From assembly GCA_022579005.1 (NCBI GenBank), contig MU401510.1, positions 5,297 through 69,296 of the forward strand: DNA of 64,000 nucleotides, in the 5' to 3' direction. Made by a program: the position numbers and the translations under genes. Source of the stretch: Poronia punctata (Eukaryota > Ascomycota > Sordariomycetes > Xylariales > Xylariaceae). Shown in pieces: positions 12,481 through 23,566 of the stretch (position 1 is its first letter; every line of letters starts with the position of its first letter). Below the pieces are notes generated by a model. That model worked only from the letters and a program-made list of their open reading frames with translations, did not search any database and had not been told where the DNA came from.

Positions 12481-15400
12481 CCAGAAGGCACGAGGCGGAA
12501 GACACGGAAGGAAGGCATGGGCAGCGCGTCATAATGAAGGCGAGACGGCATGATCAGGAAGGTATAGACAGGTAGGCATATGGAGGAAGGCATAAAGGGG
12601 CAGGTATAGAGCCAACATTGTAATGGAGAAGCCATAGAAAAGGGAGGCACTGGGCAGGTACCTCTCCTAGCGCCGTGCAAAATATAAATTGACATTCAAA
12701 CTTACTTTTATCTTCTTGCCGTTCCCTTTCCTTTTATTTCCGCCCCATCCGGTGTCAGCCAGCCATGGTGTATTTCTTGTTCCTGCCCTCATAGCACATA
12801 CAGGCAAGCCAAAGGATATCGAACCACCCAATCCAGAGCCATGTATAGGGGTTCCAGTAAGTGGCATCGCCGTACTTCTACGTTCATCTTCGCCTTTGCC
12901 GTGATCAGAAATGTTATGTAAGATACCAACGTGGGAAGAGTCAACTACTAACTTGCACTTTGCCTTGGGCTCCTCTCACCTCCAGAAATATGATGAGCTC
13001 GACGTTCCATGGGACGAAAAGTACAGATAGAACTGAAATATTGTTGTTGTGTGCCGTACGCTTTGCCCGACCCGGCTGTTACTGCCAACCCATAGTTATT
13101 GGTGGTGCAGCCAGCATTGCCAACTCGACTTAGGCAACCGAGGAGCAATATGTTGTGGTCCCTACCTATATCATAATAGATCTCTGGCGTCTATTCAGAC
13201 GGATGGGCAATAAGCTCCAACTGTGACGTAAGTATGGAAAAGAAACTCTTACGCTTTATTGCGATAGTGAACGGTGAACGGCTAGGACACCCAGCCATGA
13301 GCATCAAAGAAGTCCACTGGGTTGCCCATATCAAGACAACTACGACGGTTGAGACTATATTACAATTCCGGGGCCTCCGCCCGTCACTGGATCACAAAGA
13401 ACTGCCAGAATTGAATGCAGGACACTTCTGCATTACTATCGAACGTCATTAAGATCGGAGACAAGTCGTTGCTAGGCCTCCTATCGCCCAAACCGAATAA
13501 TGACCAACTCGATTCAAAACTTAATAATCGCTGACCTTTCTTGGGAATTAGAACCATGATGTTGATATTACACGCATATGAATAAGTTTGCGCTTTACGG
13601 TATAGGTATACAGCTGCTTCGCAACTTTCGCAGTGTCCTTGCTTTACATTGACTCCAAGAATGCCCTCGACGCTGGTTCGACAATGGTAACTGTCCGGGT
13701 ATTGGCAGTCACTCAAGGGTACGTTGAACGGATTTACACACCAAGTCCAATCTACGAAGGGGCTTTAACCTCAATTCTAGATTTATTACGCCTTAGAGCC
13801 ATCACCGCAGCCGGCCGTGGGGGCAACGGACGTTGCTGATTTCTTGGCGGAGCTGGAGAAGAGTGAGAAAGCACTCTCACATATAGACCATTAAGAACGG
13901 CTTCTGGAGGGGGCAGGGCGGCGTCCACGGTGCTTGGACAGTCTGATTTTCGATATTGATTTTAAGTTCGTGCTAGGTCTGCTGTAGGGTCTGTACTGGA
14001 TTTGTTATATTGCAGTGGCATAACGATTAGTTGATCGTTGGTTGATATCAGTTTAAGAAGTCTACAAGTCGTCTCTTCAACGTTTATCTCACCCTTTAAA
14101 CTGAAATCTAAGGCTTGAATCTATATGATAGCCAGTGAACGACGGGTAGTATCTTGAATGAGTCTGGCTTGACGTTGGCCACGGCTTCACAACTCTGGTC
14201 CCAAATTTTGTACCCCCATCGTCGAGAGGTCAAGATTGACGGGGCACGTCTAGCCAAGCCAAAGTCACGATTGGTTTTCTATTTTTATATATTACCCTTT
14301 GTCTCTGTCGTCATTTCATATTTCGAGATCAAGGATATATTGCTGCACGGCCGTGGCGTAAATGCGGGGTCGTGATAATCGCTATCGTGAGGCCCCGAGA
14401 ACAATGTGACTAGAATAGAAACAGCGAGTGACAATGCAACACGCCTAACTTGGCAGAAAGTCATATCATCTAAGGTTGATATTATAGGATGAAACGATAT
14501 GCTGAACATGGCTTACAATGTTTGGGATAGTTGCTCAGGGTTGACGTAGAGCGTTGGGTCGCATTTAGACAAGTCGTAGGATTCTTCTACTTTGAAAGTC
14601 ACTCGCAGCAGTGGTCAGCAGGCTTTGAGGTGAGGAGAAACCAGTTGAAGCAAGATCAGGCATATAATGTAGCCAATATTTATCTATCCTCCAATGGCAC
14701 TGGACCTATGGGGGAGAAGGAACTTGAAGGATGAATGCTAGAGAGGGTCAACCTCGGGCAGTAATGGTTGAAAAGGTTCGAAGCTGAATGTTACCTAATA
14801 GGTTGGATGTGGTCGAGATATTTAGAGGAAGGATTGTAGCTAGTTAGTCATCTAGTTCTTACACATAGACTACCGGTATTATAGTGGTGGTCAGATCATG
14901 ATGGATGTCGTGAGTCGTGCGAACCGGATAGAGCTAGGTTAGGTTAGTGTCGAAGAGTACCTACCTTGATCTTTTGAAGCTTCCTATCGAACATTCGTGT
15001 CGTCCTTCTAGCGTTTGTCGGGAAGCGACCGCGACCCGGATAGGGGCTCGACGCAAGAGTACCTACCTAGGTATAAGCGTTGAAGGATATGCGGTCTACC
15101 TATAGACCACGAGCTTCATGGGATAGCTTAGGTAGGTAGCAGTGTAACGCGGTTGACTAGGTGAAATCTGTTGAAAAAGATTGCGCCCTTGCTGTCCTGC
15201 AACCAAGCGCTTCGAAGCGCGGGCGACTATGTAGATGGTAGATGCCAGATGGTAATTAGATGGATGAATGAGGTCGGTGGGGCTATATTAGGATGGACCA
15301 GTGAAAGATCTCAAAGCGCTTAAACTTAAAGCCCCCTGGGCGGTTCCAATCATATCGGCTCTACTCGTATTACTGGCAGATAACATGCCCTTTGAAAGCG

Positions 15401-18352
15401 TCTAAGTTAGCTGTTGCGAAATTTGAAGCAGACTTTAAGTTTGCTGTTAAATGCATTGGGTTAGCAAGCCTAGGCCGTATTCCCTACTCGCGCAAGCCAC
15501 CCAGACATGAATAAACAGGCGCGCGCTCTCTGTAAGTAGGCGAGTGTCGGCCGGGAAACGATCCAAGACGGGCGGGAAAAATATTTGGAGACGGGAAACT
15601 TTTTTGAAGGATAATTTTCTGCCGACCAACGGAAAGTCGGGGTTCCTGTAATTTCGGCGCAAAAGATGCGCGCGCTCTGCTCAAGGGTCGATCCATATCA
15701 GGTCGGAGGCTGGGGTTTGCGGGTCAACAAACATATCGTAGGCTCTCATCATTGCAAGACATTGAGAGTTGAGGCTAGACAGGCGGGTTTGTTTTGGGTT
15801 TGGTGAGCCGCGCGCGCTGGATGAAGCCGTTTGTCGTTCGACCAGAATAGATTCTGATACCTAGATTGAAGGAGTTTGAGAAAGCTCGAGCGGTTGAGGG
15901 TATTAAAGAGATATGTTGGTTTTTATCAAAACAGTAAAGAAAAGGACCGCACATAAAATGCTAGAAGTGCCCGCCCTGATGGTTATTTTCGTATATTTGG
16001 AAACATCAATTCAGTCATCACAGCCAACTCCCAACAGTCACACGAAAAACACACAAACAGTTTAGTCTAGGCTGCCGGATCAGTTGACATCGCCAGAGTT
16101 ACAACCCGCCGTAAGACACGCAGAGCGGACCGGCCCTCACATCAAAGTTTCCCATTTCGTTGAAACCCCAACTCTTTTGGGAAGTCTGCCAGGAACTTTA
16201 CCATATCACATTCACCATCATTATTTTATCCGCTCAGTCTTTCTCTCTCTCCCCACACACACATACGCACATACGCACGTACTTGCAGGTGTTCATGTGT
16301 GCCGACCAAACCAATCACCTCTCAATCTCATCCTAGTCCCAGTCACATACATAAAGTAGCTTCTAAGGGTTGACACCTGGCTACTACTGTTGACCAAACT
16401 TCCATCGGACGGCTTATGATTTTCGGCCCCCCTTTTCCTCTCAACTCTTCAGACAGAGTGGTATCGAAAAAGAAAACCGAACAGCAGGTAAGTTAAAATT
16501 GTTACTAGAATAGCGTCTTACTGGTGAAGAAAAAGGCGGCACTTCTATTTTTTCCCCTTGGGGGTGGAGGGAAGGATGGAGTCGATCGATTTTGAGCAGT
16601 GCGGGTGATGATGGAACTATGATGGATGGAGGTGATGATGGACAAGGTCAAATCAAAATGGACGAATGAGCGGCTGCTAATTATAGATTGGGGATAGTGC
16701 CGGCGCTTAGATTCCCTGCAACGAGCACGTACACAGGGGGCTCAACATTACTGAACCGCCAGGACCCCAGCAGCCCAGTACAACGACAAGCCCTGTGACA
16801 GGGGTTATTGGACGAATCACGACCCGAGATCAGACCGACACACATATCTCAGGTACCCAGGTATCTACTTTGTGGGAACTGCTGTTCCTTGTCGCCATCC
16901 ATTTACAAAGTTCATACGGTACATCACAAGTAAAGGTGTGTATATTTTTATGAATCTGTATTACTCGCTTTGCCTTTTCTACGTGTGTTGATATGGTTGC
17001 TGATATTTGCTTCTATATAGTTTCTGCCTGTCAGCTGAAAACTATTACAACAAACCCGAGATCTCACACAAGGATCAACGGAAACGCTAGATATAAGCTA
17101 TCCAGTGACAGAGAAGCAGGCTGAGGCTAAATCTCACCACCACAAGGAGTGTTCAAGCATCTCATTGCACATATCGCTGCCGCTCGTGACGGCCAATCCG
17201 GTGCTTTACCAACCTGGTACACCCTAACCCAACCCGCGCGCGCACAAAAAAAGCACAAAAGCCAGAACACGCTATTACTGGTCTGCCACTGGTTGGTTGA
17301 CCAACTGGTTCCTCGCACTTGCCGCCACATCCACGCCAACGCCTCGACCAGTAGAAGTAGGTGCGCATCCCATTGAAGTGGGGTCTCCATATCGTTCGCG
17401 CCCGCCAATTCTCGAGACGCTCTCTTCTGCTCTACTCTACTCTACTCTACTCTACTCTACTCTACCTCTTGTCAAGGATACGTACCGACATAGGCAGCAA
17501 GGCACTTTTCTTCAGGAGCGCCCTCGGTGCCTACACGTACCTACTTGACACATACTCGCAGCAGACACAAATCCGCACAAATCCCCCGTCACCATCTTGG
17601 CTACTGCCCCGGAATCCCTGTCACCTTGTCGCCAAGACTTATTCTCGCGTGTCATTCGACTAGGTCCCTTGTCTAGTATCCTCTTAGCGTTGGGTACTTT
17701 CTGGATAGGCACTTTACTCTGGCGCTGCCGCGTCCATAGTCCATACCACTTCTTCACCCACATCTTAATTAGGTATCTAACCTAGTCTACCTACCCGGCA
17801 CAGAACCCGCCTTGGGTGACGAGCATTCTGCCTGTCCGATTCGTGACGAGATCAGATCCTGGCTGGCTGTGTCTGAATGCCACACCCATCCCTCCGGATT
17901 CCGTCACAATCGTTTTAGCCCGTCCGTAGCGATCTAGCGCGCGCGCGGCCCTGCTTGCTTGGCCTTCCCTGTTTGGCGCTCTCTGTTTCGGCTTGCCCTT
18001 GCACCCCATTCTCCACGCCGTTTCGTTTTATATTGGTATATTCAGGAACCCCTGGTATTCCCCCTGCCTGTCACGAAACCCACCATATCCACATATTATT
18101 ATTATAACCTCTTGCTTCTCCCTCCCTCCCCATCTTCCCACGCCCTTCTTTTCAAGTGCCGGCTTTTGCTTCCCTCTACGGCGACTTCTGTGTGCAGAGT
18201 GTAGGCATCCATCTTGAAAGAGTCATTCACTTGGCTCCAAGGAAGAAAAAGATCCCGAGAGGACAATTACATCCATACCTCCTACTTACTCTTGACACCT
18301 ATCTATCTGAAGGACCATCGTCACCACCGTCATCACCGTCATCACCGACATC
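12481..18352. other. 5.9-kb gene-poor spacer
   Basis: No supportable gene. Short frames at 13234-13452 and 14531-14734 lack domains or splice context. A good donor (GTAAGT at about 16489) and pyrimidine-rich stretches at 17.4-18.3 kb could belong to a spliced 5' leader of the gene at 18353, but this is speculation. A TCTAC microsatellite and a (TCATCACCG) repeat lie in the right part. Confidence 0.5.
17431..17465. repeat. (TCTAC)7 microsatellite
   Basis: Seven perfect tandem copies of a pentanucleotide, about 0.9 kb upstream of the gene at 18353. Confidence 0.95.
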
Positions 18353-19087
18353 ATGCCTACAACCAAGCCAAAGCTCGCGCAGTTGACAACTCCTGTCACC
18401 GCGACATTCCCGTCTGAGCTATCTGCACTCTCGGCTTCTGCCAGGACCCCTCTCTCAGCCATCCCGACTTTTATCAAGGAGGAGTATCCCGGCGATAAGA
18501 CACCAATCACCCCGCCGACGGCTTATATGGACTTCCTCAAGACCATGTCAATCCCTTCCCCCGTCATTGGAAAGAGGGCGGCATCGGACCGATCAACACC
18601 AGAGGAGGAGTCGGCACCAGAGTTGACACCATCTACCGCTAGCAGTGAACAGACGGACTGCTCATGTAAATGCAGAGGCTACAAATCCCCATTGAGCCCT
18701 TCTTTAAATGCGCCCATGTCTGCGCCTATGAGCGTAACATCATTCCCTGGGTTACAAGTCCCGTCATCACCGGCAGCCTCTACCCTGGACTCCCCCTTGA
18801 GTGCTACGATGCGATCACCTTTCAGCGCGCGGTCTGTGAGGTCACCATTTGACTGGGAGGCGGCTCTGAAGGCTCGATATTCCCCTGAATGCAGGGCGCA
18901 TAAGTCAACAAACAAGAGCGTGCGACATATCCGAGAAGTAGTTACGCGGACAGTAACATACACGCCACGAATGGACCCAGCACCCAAAGGCAAGCGGAGG
19001 AGAACTCACTCAAACTGCCAAAAAGAAAAGGCGGTAACAACTGAGATACCGGCTTCAGCAACTACGTCAACGACAAAAGTACAATGA
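18353..19087 (+). CDS. Uncharacterised Ser/Pro-rich protein with basic C-terminus
   Basis: A 244-residue single-exon frame; I do not recognise the family. It is rich in Ser, Thr, Pro and Ala, with several SP/TP dipeptides (possible proline-directed kinase sites). Visible landmarks: TPITPPTAYMDFLK around residues 50-65, a small Cys cluster (DCSCKCRG, about 101-108), SPFDWEAALKARY around 164-176, then RHIREVVTRTVTYTPRM and a basic GKRRRTH patch near residue 215, which could be a nuclear signal. No signal peptide or membrane segment is visible. Composition and the ordered motifs argue for a real, probably disordered, protein. A TCATCACCG repeat directly precedes the ATG. It sits alone between 5.9- and 4.5-kb spacers, a layout often seen for regulators with long leaders. 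Function unknown. Confidence 0.7.
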   Translation: MPTTKPKLAQLTTPVTATFPSELSALSASARTPLSAIPTFIKEEYPGDKTPITPPTAYMDFLKTMSIPSPVIGKRAASDRSTPEEESAPELTPSTASSEQTDCSCKCRGYKSPLSPSLNAPMSAPMSVTSFPGLQVPSSPAASTLDSPLSATMRSPFSARSVRSPFDWEAALKARYSPECRAHKSTNKSVRHIREVVTRTVTYTPRMDPAPKGKRRRTHSNCQKEKAVTTEIPASATTSTTKVQ

Positions 19088-19577
19088 ACGCCAGGACTAG
19101 GAACAGTAGCTTCCAACCTACTGATTGTCATCATCTTCCTACCTCGTCATCAATCACGACATCTACTCAACTACGATCTCACTTTCCATTTGTCCCATAC
19201 TTTACTATCTGATCACCACCACTACTCATATTACCTACTACGACAATAACAACTACTACACCTACTTCCGTCCTTCATCGAATACATGGATCAACCTCCA
19301 TCTCATATATTAGACGTGAGGCTTGACCTTTCCCGATATGAAATACGACCATTTTCTACGTCACGGCTTGATTATCATTTTCACGTTATAACGAAACCCC
19401 ACAGCGATTCGGTGTCGAAGGAGTTTCATATGGGCGTTGCTGGGCGGCGTCTTGTGAACAATTCCCGACTCGCGATACCACGGCAGAATATCGGATCAAT
19501 TTCTGCAATTTTTATTTTTATTTTTGTTTATTTTTGAAACGGTCCCGGTTAGGACCTAGGGATGGTACAACGGGGAA

Positions 19578-19600
19578 GGGGGGGGGGCGGGGGGGGGGGG
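19578..19600. repeat. Poly-G tract with a single C
   Basis: A run of ten G, one C, then twelve G. Length is likely uncertain for technical reasons. Confidence 0.85.
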
Positions 19601-20240
19601 CTGGGGAATGGAAAAGAGATGAATGGTAGGAATTGGAATGCATCAGATGGGGGCAATAGTTGGTCAATCGATGTAATATCTCTCTCCAGTGCATATACTA
19701 GAGAGACAACGCATATGCGGGCTGGAGAAACAACCAACAAGAAAGAGAGGGGGGAGGTAGATGGAAGATTCAAAGGGATTCATCCAATGATATCCGACGT
19801 CTACTATTATGTAAACGTCTATTTTTTTTCATCAATCAATGTCTCGGTGCTTGTTCCGTCAATCTGTGACTTGACCATTTCTGAACCTAACCTAACCCTA
19901 GGAGAAAGAAGGAGGCGGGTCATTTACTGCATGCATGCAGTATGTGTAGCCCAACCAACCAACTGCATCTCGTCTGTAAGTTTCCGCAGGTAAGAAAAAA
20001 AGGGAGTACAAACGCGACCGTTGATGCGGCCAACAACAATAACAACATGATCTAATCTACACGTATGTTATTGGATAAGTTTGTTGTTTATTTGTTTGTT
20101 TGTTTATTTTTTTCTGTTTTGATTTTATTTATTGGCACGTTTGGAAGATTCTGTCGCGGCTGGTCTGTTGTTAGTTCTTGTCTACCTGCATCCTGACATA
20201 TGTATGTGTCTATTTTACCTACTAACATGTTGTCATGAGA

Positions 20241-20364
20241 GGGGGGGGGTTTGTTTGTTTGTTTGTTTGTTTGTTTGACTGGCTAGGCTAGGTACATGTA
20301 GATGAAAAGAAGAAGAAGAAGAAGAAGAAGACGGTCTACTAAGTAAGTAGATAGATAGATAGAT
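20241..20364. repeat. Microsatellite cluster: G9, (TTTG)n, (GAA)n, (GATA)n
   Basis: G9 at 20241-20249 runs into about seven TTTG units ending at 20277. (GAA)n follows at 20307-20331 and (GATA)n at 20350-20364. Four different simple repeats in about 120 bp mark a non-coding, slippage-prone tract. Confidence 0.9.
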
Positions 20365-21149
20365 GGGTAGATAAGTAGATAGGTGACACGTATGTGTATA
20401 TATATAGCTGGACAGGAGTATATGTGGTGTCTACCTCTCTTTGTGTATGCATGTATGTATGTATGTTATGTAGTGGGTAGTAGATTGGGTTGGTCTGTTA
20501 GTTGGCGGCTGGCTCACTTTGGAAAGAGAAACGTGTACTTGTCTTGTAGATGTTGACTTGTTTTTACTCGTACTCGTACATCATGGCATATATGCTTGGT
20601 TTTTTCTTTCTTTCTTTCCCTTGCAAGTAGGTAGGTACTCTTTTTACTTAATCTACCTACCTATTTGATATCTTATACCTTACCCTGCCTTATCCCACCC
20701 TATTTATTCTAAGGCTGTGTTTTATATAAGAATACTTGTTAGGTGGTGCCCCTTTCCCACGAGCTAAACGAGGGATATTGGTTAAGGTAAAGTAGGTATG
20801 GTATGGTATATCTAAGGTAGGCATTTGAGATTTGCATTGCTTGTGTCTGTGATGCCTAGACCATGATTTTGAGCAAGCCTACGTGTACACAAGTAGGTAT
20901 ATAAAGGTAAGGAAAGCTAGGTGAACGTATAGATGTGGTGTTTTATTATAACTGTCCTTGTTTGTTTGTCTTGGGTCATCTCTACTTACTTACTTGTACA
21001 CGTTAAAAAGACGTTTTCGAGAGGATATATATATAGAGGTAGGTTAGCTATATGATTTCTCTAGAACAATCCACTTTCAAAGGTCTTAAGACCTGAAATC
21101 TGTGGTAAAAGGTATATAACATAAGGTCTAGCTATACTTAACTCAAGAG

Positions 21150-21177
21150 AATATATATATATATATATATATATATA
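21150..21177. repeat. (TA)n microsatellite
   Basis: About 14 TA dinucleotides in a row in a non-coding tract. Confidence 0.95.
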
Positions 21178-21574
21178 CACGTAGGTAGCACCAGGGGCAA
21201 GGTGCAGATTATTTAAATGTAAAGAAAACGAAAACCTTTAGAAAGTACCTACTTAGCACGTTACATCAATATACTGCTTACTCCTTACCCGTCCCTAAAA
21301 GAATAACTTGAGATTAGATTTAGTGCTTGTATAAGTACACACAACCTTGACTTGGCTTGTCTAACTTATCCCTTTGTTAACAAACAAGCTCTCTTTTTAA
21401 GAATAGGTAGTCCTACTTATAAGTTCTAACTAACGCCGGCGTTAACTACAAGTAGACTAGGTAAGTAATTAGAGATTATTTCTTCAAGACTCCTTGTATT
21501 GTATTATAAACTATTTCCCAGTGCCAGGATCTTGGAACGACAAGCTAGGGTTAGCTAACTGTGTCTAGCGTAAA

Positions 21575-21591
21575 GGGGGGGGGGGGGGGGG
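21575..21591. repeat. Poly-G run (17 G)
   Basis: An uninterrupted G homopolymer in a non-coding spacer; count likely approximate. Confidence 0.9.
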
Positions 21592-23566
21592 TAATAGTGA
21601 TCAACGAACGCTTTTATAGTGCTTACAGAAAAAGAAAAGAAGAAAAAAAAAGAACTCTTTCTATTTTGCGTGTAGCACGTGCAATACCTAGTGACATTCG
21701 TTAATACTTTAAGCGCCCTTACAAGTAGATCTCATTATTTTGTCCAGGAAAGGTAAAGTTATCCGGATCAAGTAAGTTTTTCCCTTTCTTTACTAGACAG
21801 ACAGACTACATACTCGTACGAGTAGTACTGTGTAGTACACACCAACCTAATTAACCCAGATTGCTGTGATGTTGATGTTCCTTGGCGGCCATAACGTTAC
21901 CAAGCTGCACCGTGTATATACTGCCACACTCCTCCCCATTCCTTTTAAAATAATAGTGACAATACCCAGTCCTCCACTGCCGAATACAGTACGCTTACAC
22001 AAAAGAAACTGTGTGTTCGTTAGGCGCCTATTGGATAGATGGGGCGTTACTAAGCGCCCAAGGACGGGGTAGATTTCTCTGATTGGGTAGAAATAGATTT
22101 TATCAAGATGGCCTACAACTTACTTGTACTCGTAGGTATAAGACATTTATACAAGTACATAATCTTGTGCACAATATTTATACGTATAGGTAGACTTCAA
22201 CATGATATAAAGCTGCAGTGATGATCTAACTTAGATATTGTCAGATAAATACACGTAGAACAGGTTCCCTTGGGTATTTATGTTAAAGAAGCTATATACA
22301 GCACATGCAACATACTGTATCTAGTCACTAGTGTGGCTACGAAACAGAGGACGTCTTGAAACTGCGTATAAACATCCTTGTTATAGGTTGGGCGGGTAAT
22401 TATGGTATGTAGAAGTAGGTAATGGAGCGAATACAGTATCCCACTGTAACAGACCCTCTAATATAGCCAGATCTGTTCCTTCCCCTACATCCTGGATATA
22501 TATCTATTGTCTAGACTCGATAGTGTTCCATCTTCATCGACCACATTTGCTGTTGTTATCCTGCCTTCCCTAGCAGACAAATAAGTAGACACTCTTTAAA
22601 GTAAACTTCCCCCTCTGTACTCCTCCCACTATGTACACATAGAGCTCTGTAGGTTGTAGGTAAAATGAGGGATTGCGTTCAGATCAAACAAACCAAGGCA
22701 AGTCAACACCTCCTTGACACAACTTTTGTCTAACCTAGTACAGTATAGGGAGCAAGTAAAACCTCGCCTTGAAGCCGTGTCAGTGTTACCTACACGTATC
22801 TTTACACACAGACTGATTTCCGTATATATACATACGGGGTATATCCTTCCCCCCCCCTCCCTCCCCGACTTCGACTGTCCTACCCTGTACGAGTATCTTT
22901 GTTATACAAGGCAACGAACGGACTCGACTTTTTGTTCGTTCCACTCGCACTGGGACGTCCGGTAAGGCAAAATATAATCAAGTGTTTAAGATAACAAAAA
23001 CGCCTCTGATAGAGCTGGTTGGACTTTGATCGCCGGACATGCTTGGATAGCTGTCGCAGGATTATTGTTTTGCTATTTGCCACAACATGCTGATTGTGAG
23101 CCGACCGGATCGCGACCGGAAAGCCACGAGAATGATTTTTTGTTTTGTTGAGTCGTATAGAAAGGATACTGCGTTACTTGACCCGCAGCTTGACCACCAT
23201 ATGAACTGGATTCATATATACTTTATGCATAGCATATGTATACAAGGCCTGATTTTAGGCCACCTTGTCATGCCCTGCCTTGTCGTATCCCGTACCACAG
23301 CGATGTGACCATAACAAACAAGATCGGCAATCCCGACTGGAAGAGATTTGTCTGTGCAGACAGAGGATCAGAAGCGATGAGCACTGGTAGGTCGTTCAAG
23401 TGGATACATTATCCTGATAGACTTCTCGGGGGAGGGGTGTACGAGGCATCGAATATCCTCCAGACACCCGAATGTATCCAGATGTAGGCATACATTTACG
23501 TCAATACCACAGACAGCCTAACATCAGACCGTAACGGGTGCAAATATAGGCAAGTGACGAGGCTTA

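Larger units (their letters stand above)
19088..23566. other. 4.5-kb gene-poor, microsatellite-rich spacer
   Basis: No convincing gene. It contains G-runs (19578-19600, 20241-20249, 21575-21591), (TTTG)n, (GAA)n, (GATA)n, (ATGT)n and a long (TA)n tract, plus scattered TAGGTA motifs. The left part likely holds the 3'UTR of the preceding gene; the right part lies 3' of FAN1. Confidence 0.55.

Noticed and set aside
12411..12695. 94-residue minus-strand frame 3' of the phosphoesterase
   Set aside because: Built from purine-rich GGAAGGCAT-like repeats; no domain or homologue-like feature.
19885..19903. CCTAACCTAACCCTA, telomere-like
   Set aside because: Only one CCCTAA-type unit; no array and the window shows normal genes on both sides.
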